Part shown: one piece after another, positions 7,299 to 13,876 of the stretch
Layout of the letters: each line of letters begins with the position of its first letter
How positions within the stretch are numbered: position 1 is the stretch's first letter
Source: an uncultured Enorma sp.
GTDB taxonomy: Bacteria > Actinomycetota > Coriobacteriia > Coriobacteriales > Coriobacteriaceae
Reading direction: 5' to 3'
Assembly (NCBI GenBank): GCA_905210055.1
Contig: CAJLVH010000029.1
Span: 1 to 16,267, forward strand
Length of the DNA: 16,267 nucleotides
Translations under genes and position numbers: made by a program
The notes under the pieces: generated by a model
What the model saw: the letters and a program-made list of their open reading frames with translations, nothing else
Databases searched by the model: none
Told to the model about the DNA's origin: nothing

Positions 7299-8126
7299 AT
7301 GGCCGAGGCTGCACGGTATTGTCGGGCATGCGGAAAGAAGCTCGAGAAGGGGGCGACGTTCTGCCCGTACTGTGGCGAGCGCATCGAGGCGCCGGTCGAC
7401 GCGCCCGCCCGTGAGGCGCGCGGTTCCGAAGCCGAGATTTCGACAGCCGCGCAGGACGAGCAGGCGGCTGTGCCAAAGCAGGCTCCTTCATCCACAACGG
7501 TTTCGCACGCGCCCACCACGCGCACATGCGTTTTCAACCCCGTCACCACGCCCGCCCGCGCCTCCGAGCGCCTCGGTTCATCGTCGCTCGTCACGCTCGG
7601 TGTTTGGATCGCGGCGGGAATCGGCTTCATTTCCGCGGCAATCATGTTCGTTTCGTTCGCCGGCTCGCTCGGCCAAGCAATCGCAGAGCTTTCCGTGCTT
7701 GCTGTGCCGCAGGCGGCCCTCGGCGCGGTCGTTTACGCTGCGGCCTCCCTTATGCTCATCTACCTCATCGGGGGTCTGGGTATGGGGCTGTTGCGGCGCG
7801 TTCTTGCGCAAAGGCAACTGAGGCCGGGGCGCGTCGTTGCCGCGTTCGTCCGGGCGCTCGTCGTCGCAGTAATCGTGGCCGCCGGGATGCTGTTCGTCGT
7901 GCCTGCGCTCGACGACGCCTCTCTGGCGCATCCGCTCGCGGCTTTCTTCGCCGGCAGCTCGTCGGGCGTCGCGAAGGGCTTGTTCCTCTTGTTCAGCCGC
8001 CTGTGGCCGATGCTCTCGAAGATGCTGCCCGTATTCGGTGTCGAGGCGGTGCTGCTCTTCGCGCTGCAGCACCTTATCCGGCGCGGAACGGTTACGACTT
8101 CACCTGCACCGCCGCAGGCGAGTTGA
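7299..8126 (+). CDS. Zinc-ribbon polytopic membrane protein, unknown function
   Basis: The 275-residue protein begins with a zinc ribbon, CRACG and CPYCG (Cys8, 11, 22, 25), which should fold around one metal ion in the cytoplasm. An Ala/Thr/Pro-rich region (about 30-95) follows. Then come about four hydrophobic segments, near 98-121, 132-162 (long), 180-203 and 242-261. The ATG at 7299 is preferred because GGGGGTGG at 7284-7291 is well placed. An in-frame ATG at 7257 would add 14 residues and has no ribosome binding site. The next gene starts 52 bases downstream, so the two are probably co-transcribed, and it has the same kind of N-terminal ribbon. I do not recognise the membrane domain as a known transporter or enzyme. 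Confidence 0.85.
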   Translation: MAEAARYCRACGKKLEKGATFCPYCGERIEAPVDAPAREARGSEAEISTAAQDEQAAVPKQAPSSTTVSHAPTTRTCVFNPVTTPARASERLGSSSLVTLGVWIAAGIGFISAAIMFVSFAGSLGQAIAELSVLAVPQAALGAVVYAAASLMLIYLIGGLGMGLLRRVLAQRQLRPGRVVAAFVRALVVAVIVAAGMLFVVPALDDASLAHPLAAFFAGSSSGVAKGLFLLFSRLWPMLSKMLPVFGVEAVLLFALQHLIRRGTVTTSPAPPQAS

Positions 8127-8178
8127 CCCCTCGCCGCTCCGTCGTCTCGAACCATCCGTCCCAACGAAATGAGCTCCC

Positions 8179-11100
8179 ATGAAACGCTGCAAAAACTGCA
8201 AAGCGCCACTCGATAAGCAAGCCACCGCGTGCCCGCAGTGTGGAACCCCGGTTCGCAGTATGAAGCTGAGACATAAACTGCTCATTGCGCTTGCAGTGCT
8301 TCTGCTCGTCATTGGTGGAATCATAGGCGCGCTCTTCGCAACGGGTCACGGCGATCTCATCACCGGCTTGCCCGCGCGCATCGCTGCGGCGTTCAGCGGC
8401 GACGCGAACGGTGCGGGTCGCGCGGGTACGGACGGTACCGGCGGCTCGAGCGGGGGAGGCGCGACGGGTGGCGGTGCAAGCCCATCCGAGACGGACTTCG
8501 TCTTGCTGGGAAGCGGGTTCACCGACCGCACCATCGGCTCCGAGGATGATGCTCGCGCCGCGGTTGAGGATGCCGCGCCGGCGCTCGGCATGGAGGATGC
8601 GGATGCAGAGCTGGGGACGTGCGCCTCGAACGAGGTGATGGGCAATAGCTACTATCGCTTCGCGCAGGAATACGAGGGCATCACGGTGTACGGTCGCAGC
8701 GTGGTGGTGAGCGCCGACGGCTCGGGCGAGGCGCTTGGCCTCACGAGCAACTACGCCGCGCTGGGAGACATCGAGACCGAGCCGGCGATCGCAGCGGAAG
8801 AGGCTGAGGAGCGGGTCATTGCCAGCGTCGACGATGTCCAGTGGACGATGTCCGAGGGGCTCACCATCTATTCGCTCTACGACACGGATCCGTTCGCCGC
8901 ATGGCAAATTCTTGTCGTCACGGGCGATGGCGCGTACCGCTACTTCGTATCTGCGGAGACGGGCAGCGTCGTCGCGCGCGAGGTTGCGGGCAATACGGCG
9001 ACGGGCAGGGACTTGAACGGCGATACCGTGCGATTCAACACGTCGCGCCAGGGCGATGGCTTCGCGCTCGTGGATTCCGAGCGCGGCATTTCCGCCTATG
9101 ATGCGGAGGGCGAAGGCCGTACCGAGATCTATGCGCATATCACTATGACCGGAGAAGACGGCGGTCGCGTTCGCCTTGCGCCCAGCGCGGCGGGCGGCGG
9201 GTATGTATGGGAGATCGAAGGCCATAGTTCAGCGACGCTCCTCGTGAACACGATGACCGGCCAATACCTGATCGAATATGAAGATGGGACGCGCGAGGCG
9301 ATTGCGTCGACGTCGTTCGAGTATGGCGATCACCTCGTTACGAGCGAGAGCGATAGCGATTGGTCGAATGCGGGCGCGAACACGCTTGTGGACTCCACAG
9401 CGACCGCGTACGACTATTATCTCGAGGTGCTCGGCTGGGAAAGCTACGACGGTGCGGGCGGCCCCATCCACGCGGTCTACGGCTTGCCCGAAAGCAATGC
9501 GTTCTCGTGGGTGCCCACGGGAGACTACGCGCTCCTCGCGGCGGGCGGCAGCATGCCGTACCCTGGGCGCATGGTGATCGGCCATGAATTCACGCACGCT
9601 GTCGTGAGCGCCACCTGCGCGCTCTCGGGCGATGAGACCGAGCAGGCGGGGCCGCTCAACGAGGCGGTTTCGGATCTTATTGGCGTTGCCATCTCGGATA
9701 TGAACGATAACGGCATCGCCGATAACTCATATGACTGGGATATCGAGGGTACGGACAGAAATCTTGAGGATCCGGAATCGAGCAATCTGCCGGACAGCGT
9801 GAATAGTAGGTGGTACTGGGACGAGAACCTCAACCCGCAGGCGGGATCCGACGACGACCCTTATGAAGAGCACCACAATGCGACGGTCATAGGGCATGCG
9901 GGGTATCTCATGTGCGCGGAGGGATCCGAGGCTGCGGTGGTCGATGGCGACGCGCTCAGCACCGAGGAGATGGCGAAGCTCGTGTTCGTCTCGTTCTTTA
10001 CCATGCCCGCCGACTGCACCTTCAACGAATTCGCGACCATCATGCAGAACGTGGCGCAGACGTTCTGCTCGCAGGGGACGCTCACGCAGGCTCAGGCCGA
10101 TCGCGTGACCTCGGCATTTGTGAATGTCGGGCTCTATGGGTATGACCGCGCCCTCACACTGGAGCCGGATGCAACGCTTTCGGTGCTCGACGTGAACGGT
10201 GAGCCCTACGGGTCGTATACCGTGGCGCTTGAAGCGGTATATGTGAAGGGCTCGCAGACCGCCGCCGAGCTCAACCAGAGCGGCGATATGCAGCGCACCG
10301 CCTCGTCGACCGACCCGCTGCCGCTCGACTTCCCGGCGGAGGGCGTCTACCGCATGACGCTGACCGACGGCGCGAACTCCGCACGCTCCGAGGAGTTCGT
10401 CGTGTCGGTGCTCGCGCGCGGGGAGAGCTCTTGCGAGCTGCAGACCGATTTCGGCGGTGTGGATCAGGCGTCTGCCCAGGCGGAGCGCACGCGGGTCATC
10501 ACGGGGGAGCAAGACATCTCGTTGGTGCTCGACGTATCGAGCAGCATGAGCGGAAGCCGCATCGAGCAGCTGCGCAGCGCGGCACAGGGCTTCGTGGACA
10601 CGGCGTTCGCGGATTCGAGCCAGGTGCGCGTTGGCATGGTTGCCTACAACCAGGACGTGAGCGTGCGCGTTCCGCTCGCGGTGGAGCCGGGGAGCCTCGA
10701 GAGCGAGATTGCGTCGCTCGATGCGAGCGGGAGCACCAATATCGAGCTCGCGCTTCAAACGGCGCGGGCACAGCTGGAATCGGGCACGGCGGATCGGAAG
10801 ATTATCGTGCTCATGTCGGACGGCGAGCCGACGGACGGCGCCCAAGGTGACGACCTCATCGCGGTGGCGAACGAGCTGAAGGAAGCCGGCTTCAAGATCT
10901 ATACCGTGGGCGTTGAGCAGGCTCCGGCTGGCGAGAGCCTCCTGCGCGCCATGGCGAGCGACGGCTGCTATTACTCGGTCGATGCCGAGAGCCTGAGCGC
11001 GTTCTTCGCGCAGATCGCTACCGAGATTAGCGGCGTGCCGTATATGTACGTGCGCATCGAGTGTCCTGTCGAGGTCACGGTGAGCTACAACGGCGAAACC

Positions 11101-11589
11101 CTGTCTTCGGCGGGAGATAATCCGAGCACGCTGACGTCCTTCGGCTCGCTTGCGTTTGAGGCGGTGGAAGGCCAGACAGCAAGCGATGGGACGCAAGAAA
11201 CCGTCAAGATCTTGCGCCTGCGCGAAGGCGTGCCCTATACGGTGGAGATCGAAGGCACGGGCATGGGCACGATGGACTACGTCATCGCGTTCGTGGACGA
11301 GCAGGGCGACTACGCGGATTTCCGCACGTTCGACGGGATCGAGATCACCAACCGCACCCAGATCGAGACGGTGGCGGAATATGCGAGGGAGACGTTGCTC
11401 CAGGTCGACGAGGACGGCGACGGCGTTTGGGATCGCTCGTACCGGGCGGGGGTGAACGAAAATGCCGTGCTTGTTGATAACGGCTGGGCGGCTCTGGTGG
11501 TGTGCGCGGGCGCGGTCGGTGCGTTCGCGCTCATCGTCGCAGTGCGCGGGCGCTCGCTTCTGCGTCTGCTGAAACAAGCTCGTCGCTAG
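8179..11589 (+). CDS. Membrane-anchored M4 (thermolysin-like) metallopeptidase with zinc ribbon and VWA domain
   Basis: This 1136-residue protein has, in order: a zinc ribbon (Cys4, 7, 18, 21); a membrane segment (about 29-54); a Gly/Ser-rich spacer; an FTP/PepSY-like prodomain region (about 120-300) with YYRFAQEYEGITVYG; an M4 peptidase domain (about 400-655); a beta-rich linker; a VWA domain (about 783-950); and a C-terminal membrane segment (about 1102-1122) with a basic tail. Zinc ligands are H469 and H473 in HEFTH and E495 in NEAVSD. H565 aligns with thermolysin His231. The VWA MIDAS is complete: D785-x-S787-x-S789, T853, D881. A DEDGDG stretch near the C-terminus may bind calcium. The layout implies a cytoplasmic ribbon and an extracellular protease. 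The ribosome binding site is weak, so translation may be coupled to the gene before it. The substrate is unknown. Confidence 0.92.
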   Translation: MKRCKNCKAPLDKQATACPQCGTPVRSMKLRHKLLIALAVLLLVIGGIIGALFATGHGDLITGLPARIAAAFSGDANGAGRAGTDGTGGSSGGGATGGGASPSETDFVLLGSGFTDRTIGSEDDARAAVEDAAPALGMEDADAELGTCASNEVMGNSYYRFAQEYEGITVYGRSVVVSADGSGEALGLTSNYAALGDIETEPAIAAEEAEERVIASVDDVQWTMSEGLTIYSLYDTDPFAAWQILVVTGDGAYRYFVSAETGSVVAREVAGNTATGRDLNGDTVRFNTSRQGDGFALVDSERGISAYDAEGEGRTEIYAHITMTGEDGGRVRLAPSAAGGGYVWEIEGHSSATLLVNTMTGQYLIEYEDGTREAIASTSFEYGDHLVTSESDSDWSNAGANTLVDSTATAYDYYLEVLGWESYDGAGGPIHAVYGLPESNAFSWVPTGDYALLAAGGSMPYPGRMVIGHEFTHAVVSATCALSGDETEQAGPLNEAVSDLIGVAISDMNDNGIADNSYDWDIEGTDRNLEDPESSNLPDSVNSRWYWDENLNPQAGSDDDPYEEHHNATVIGHAGYLMCAEGSEAAVVDGDALSTEEMAKLVFVSFFTMPADCTFNEFATIMQNVAQTFCSQGTLTQAQADRVTSAFVNVGLYGYDRALTLEPDATLSVLDVNGEPYGSYTVALEAVYVKGSQTAAELNQSGDMQRTASSTDPLPLDFPAEGVYRMTLTDGANSARSEEFVVSVLARGESSCELQTDFGGVDQASAQAERTRVITGEQDISLVLDVSSSMSGSRIEQLRSAAQGFVDTAFADSSQVRVGMVAYNQDVSVRVPLAVEPGSLESEIASLDASGSTNIELALQTARAQLESGTADRKIIVLMSDGEPTDGAQGDDLIAVANELKEAGFKIYTVGVEQAPAGESLLRAMASDGCYYSVDAESLSAFFAQIATEISGVPYMYVRIECPVEVTVSYNGETLSSAGDNPSTLTSFGSLAFEAVEGQTASDGTQETVKILRLREGVPYTVEIEGTGMGTMDYVIAFVDEQGDYADFRTFDGIEITNRTQIETVAEYARETLLQVDEDGDGVWDRSYRAGVNENAVLVDNGWAALVVCAGAVGAFALIVAVRGRSLLRLLKQARR

Positions 11590-11611
11590 TGGATTTGCTA
11601 ACGTCCAGCTT

Positions 11612-11642
11612 ACCGGCTTGAACTATAGTTAAGTGAAAGCAC
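11612..11642 (+). promoter_or_regulatory. Upstream element of the first zinc-ribbon paralog
   Basis: ACCGGCT, TAGTTA and AAGCAC occur here in the same order and almost the same spacing as at 12704-12735, upstream of the second paralog. About 22 of 31 positions agree by hand alignment. TATAGT at 11624-11629 is a plausible -10 box and lies inside the palindrome AACTATAGTT (11621-11630). No clear -35 box was found. Conservation between paralogs supports a promoter or operator role, but it could also be residue of the duplication. Confidence 0.45.
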
Positions 11643-11679
11643 ACCGCTGCGCGATCTCACGGTATCTCGCGCGGCGGTG
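11642..11679 (+). promoter_or_regulatory. Leader hairpin of the first zinc-ribbon paralog
   Basis: CACCGCTGCGCGA (11642-11654) pairs with 11667-11679 over 13 base pairs, one of them a G-U wobble, around a 12-base loop. No T-tract follows. If transcription starts just after the TATAGT element, this stem lies at the very 5' end of the mRNA. A second short hairpin (CGCCC-GCC-GGGCG, 11722-11734) precedes the ribosome binding site. Confidence 0.5.
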
Positions 11680-11761
11680 CACGGATGCTTCGCCGGCCAC
11701 GCCGTTGCGGGAATTGCGTTGCGCCCGCCGGGCGACCGGGGATGGGAAGGGAAGGTAGATC

Positions 11762-12580
11762 ATGTTCTGTCCTTATTGCGGCACCCAACTGCCAGACGGT
11801 TCGGCCTTTTGCGGCAACTGCGGCAAGCCACTGAGCCAGCAGCCGGCGGGCAACGCGGCTCCCGCTGCGCAGCCCGCTGGCATGCCGCCCGCGCCGGCAC
11901 CCCAGCCGGGAAACGTGCCGCCCGCGACGCCCCCAGACTTCAACCAGCAGACCCCGTTCGATGCCAAGCCCGCCAAGAAGCCGTTCCAAGTGACGCGTGG
12001 CATGACGATCGGCATCCTCGCAGTCGCAGTCGTCGCCGTGGTGGCCATCGTCCTCGCCGTGACCGGCGTCTTCGGCGGCGGCTCGGGCGAGTCGAGCGCT
12101 ACGGCCGTTGCCGACAAGCTCGGCGGTCTGTACAACGACCTGCTCCAGAGCGACTTCGATAGCGATGCTTTCGAGTCCTTCGGCAACGGGATGCTCAACC
12201 TGTATCCCGATGAAGTGGTGGATGGCCAGCTCGAAAGCATGGGCTACGATTCTCGTGAAGACTTCTCTGAAACCCTCGGGCAAAACTACGACTATGGGAT
12301 GTCGTATTACAGCGACGACCTCAGCTATATGACCATCGAAATCGACGTCACGCTCGGCGACAAGCTCGATGGCTCTCGGCTCTACAATGTGAATACCTAC
12401 CTCGAGCAGTATGGCCTCGAGGCGACCGACGGCTATTTGCTCGAGGCTACCCTGACGGCGACGCTCACGGAGGATTACAATGGCTTCAGCGCCGGCGAGC
12501 AGCAGTCTCAGGAAACGAGCACCGGAATGGCGGCCATAGAGATCGACGGTCGCTGGTACCTGTATGAGGGCGTGTACTAA
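11762..12580 (+). CDS. Zinc-ribbon single-pass membrane protein (paralog 1)
   Basis: This 272-residue protein has an N-terminal zinc ribbon (Cys3, 6, 17, 20), a proline- and alanine-rich linker (about 24-72), one membrane segment (about 81-103), and a predicted extracytoplasmic domain of about 165 residues ending in the pattern IDGRWYLYEG. The start is supported by GGGAAGG just upstream of the ATG. The ectodomain, starting with ADKLGGLYNDLLQSDFD, resembles small secreted domains of the DUF4878/DUF5105 kind in its final strand pattern, but I cannot assign a family. The next gene is a clear paralog with the same order of parts. A strong terminator follows, so the two paralogs are transcribed separately. 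Its function is unknown; an anchored sensor or binding protein is a guess. Confidence 0.88.
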   Translation: MFCPYCGTQLPDGSAFCGNCGKPLSQQPAGNAAPAAQPAGMPPAPAPQPGNVPPATPPDFNQQTPFDAKPAKKPFQVTRGMTIGILAVAVVAVVAIVLAVTGVFGGGSGESSATAVADKLGGLYNDLLQSDFDSDAFESFGNGMLNLYPDEVVDGQLESMGYDSREDFSETLGQNYDYGMSYYSDDLSYMTIEIDVTLGDKLDGSRLYNVNTYLEQYGLEATDGYLLEATLTATLTEDYNGFSAGEQQSQETSTGMAAIEIDGRWYLYEGVY

Positions 12581-12613
12581 CGCACTGAATTGGCTATCGT
12601 TTTGAGCGATGAG

Positions 12614-12651
12614 CCCGGGAGTCGGATGGATGTGCCGGCTTCCGGGTTTTT
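12614..12651 (+). terminator. Rho-independent terminator after paralog 1
   Basis: A 12-base-pair stem (12614-12625 with 12635-12646), complete if two G-U pairs are counted, closes a nine-base loop and is followed directly by TTTTT (12647-12651). It lies 33 bases after the stop codon of the first zinc-ribbon paralog. Confidence 0.88.
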
Positions 12652-12703
12652 GCATGTGGCTCCGTGGGCGGCGTTGGAAGCCCTTTCAAAGAATTAACCG
12701 GGA

Positions 12704-12735
12704 ACCGGCTGTAAGTGTAGTTACACTAGAAGCAC
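12704..12735 (+). promoter_or_regulatory. Upstream element of the second zinc-ribbon paralog
   Basis: This is the counterpart of the element at 11612-11642, with ACCGGCT, TAGTTA and AGAAGCAC conserved. It contains the dyad AGTGTA-GT-TACACT (12714-12727). TGTAGT at 12716-12721 aligns with the -10-like TATAGT of the first copy. The dyads of the two copies are offset by about three bases, so they may be recognised differently or be coincidental. It lies after the terminator and about 100 bases before the start codon. Confidence 0.45.
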
Positions 12736-12751
12736 GTACGGCCAGGGGTTT

Positions 12752-12820
12752 CGCGACCGCTGTGCCGAGGTATGGCGAGCATGCATGGCCTGTTTGGCGT
12801 GAGGCGCTGCAGCGGTTGCG
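12752..12820 (+). promoter_or_regulatory. Leader stem of the second zinc-ribbon paralog
   Basis: CGCGACCGCTG (12752-12762) pairs with CAGCGGTTGCG (12810-12820) over 11 base pairs with one G-U pair, enclosing 47 bases. The right arm ends just before the ribosome binding site GAAAGGGG (12822-12829). Both paralogs thus have a stable stem in their leader, but the stems differ in sequence and position. Confidence 0.35.
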
Positions 12821-12834
12821 AGAAAGGGGTACCC

Positions 12835-13701
12835 ATGTTCTGTCCCTACTGTGGCACACAACTACCCGACGGCGCGGCCTTTTGCGGCACCTGCGGCAAG
12901 CCGGTGGGGAAGCAGTCGGCCGTCGCCGCGGCTCCCTCCGAACAGTCGGCTCCCGGGGTTCCCGCTGGCATGTCGGCTGTGCCTGTTTCCCAGCCGACGG
13001 CTCCTGTGCCGCAGCCCGGCTACATCCCGTCGGCGCAGTCTTCGACGCCGCCGGATTTCAACCAAACTCCCGTCGTCGTCCAGGGCGCCAAGAGACCCTT
13101 CCGGGTGACGCGCGGCATGACGATCGGTGTGCTTGCGGCGGCAGCGGTTGTCGCTGTGGCGATCATCGCGTTCGCCGTGACCGGGATCTTTGGCGGTAGC
13201 GGCGCGAACAGCCCTGAGGGCGTGGCCAACAGGTTGGGAGCCGTATACACCGATCTGCTCCAGAGCGACTTTGATGAGGCTGCGCTCACGAGATTCGGCA
13301 ATGATGCGCTCGATCTTTTGCATCCTTCGATGGTGGAGGAATCCATCAGAAGCACGGGCTACCACAGCCGCGATGAGTACGCGGAGGGTTTCGGCGAACG
13401 ATACGGCTCTGCCTTTGCCAGCCTTGGCAGGATCTCTGAGTACGTCGACTTCACCGTCGATATCAGAGTGGGCGACAAACTTACCAGCTACCAGCTTGCG
13501 ACCGTGAACGATTCCCTTGCTCGATATGGGATTGAGGCGACGGATGGCTACAAGCTTGGCGGCACGATGACCGCAACGGTGCTGCGGGACTTCATGGGCT
13601 ACAGCGCTGGCGACGTCGAAACGACCGACATGAGCTCGACGGGCATCATCGTTGTCAAGATCGACGGCAGCTGGTATCTGGTTACCGACATGTATGTGTA
13701 G
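12835..13701 (+). CDS. Zinc-ribbon single-pass membrane protein (paralog 2)
   Basis: This 288-residue protein has the same plan as the gene before it: zinc ribbon (Cys3, 6, 17, 20), a proline-rich linker (about 32-85), one membrane segment (about 95-119), and an ectodomain ending in IDGSWYLVTDMYV. The first 21 residues of the two proteins differ at only two positions, and VTRGMTIG before the membrane segment and LLQSDFD in the ectodomain are shared. The rest of the ectodomain has diverged considerably. I chose the ATG at 12835 because GAAAGGGG at 12822-12829 is well spaced and because the start then matches the paralog exactly. An in-frame ATG at 12772 would add 21 residues without a ribosome binding site. 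Its function is unknown. Confidence 0.88.
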   Translation: MFCPYCGTQLPDGAAFCGTCGKPVGKQSAVAAAPSEQSAPGVPAGMSAVPVSQPTAPVPQPGYIPSAQSSTPPDFNQTPVVVQGAKRPFRVTRGMTIGVLAAAAVVAVAIIAFAVTGIFGGSGANSPEGVANRLGAVYTDLLQSDFDEAALTRFGNDALDLLHPSMVEESIRSTGYHSRDEYAEGFGERYGSAFASLGRISEYVDFTVDIRVGDKLTSYQLATVNDSLARYGIEATDGYKLGGTMTATVLRDFMGYSAGDVETTDMSSTGIIVVKIDGSWYLVTDMYV

Positions 13702-13718
13702 CGCAGGCTAAGTTGTTC

Positions 13719-13864
13719 GCGCTGCGGGGGAGGGGGCGTAAAATTACCCCAGGGGTTTTTGACATGACATGATTCGATAACTCTACCGAAGAGCATGTTC
13801 GGCATGTCATGTCAAAAAACCCCTGGGTAATTTTACCGGGTAATTTTACGTGCCCCCGCAGCGC
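13719..13864. repeat. 146-bp nested palindrome between convergent genes
   Basis: The outer arms GCGCTGCGGGGG (13719-13730) and 13853-13864 are perfectly complementary. The inner arms, 13738-13771 and 13803-13836, are 34 bases each and complementary except for two compensating one-base length differences in a homopolymer A/T run and a G/C run. Between them is a 31-base loop. The right side carries an extra tandem copy of GGGTAATTTTAC (13825-13836 and 13838-13849). The element fills the gap between the stop codons of two convergent genes, so it may act as a bidirectional terminator. Its size and duplicated segment also fit a small non-autonomous mobile element. Confidence 0.8.
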
Positions 13865-13876
13865 GATACCTGTGCT

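Noticed and set aside
9727..11577. 616-codon open frame on the minus strand opposite the M4-VWA gene
   Set aside because: The predicted product is His/Arg-rich with no domain, while the plus strand encodes clear protease and VWA motifs.
12772..12834. Longer N-terminus for the second zinc-ribbon paralog, containing an extra CSGC
   Set aside because: No ribosome binding site, and the paralog starts exactly at the MFCPYCG position; the segment lies in the leader stem region.
13759..13815. TTGACA hexamers in both inner arms of the palindrome, considered as -35 boxes
   Set aside because: No acceptable -10 sequence lies 16-18 bases downstream on either strand; the hexamers follow from the palindrome symmetry.
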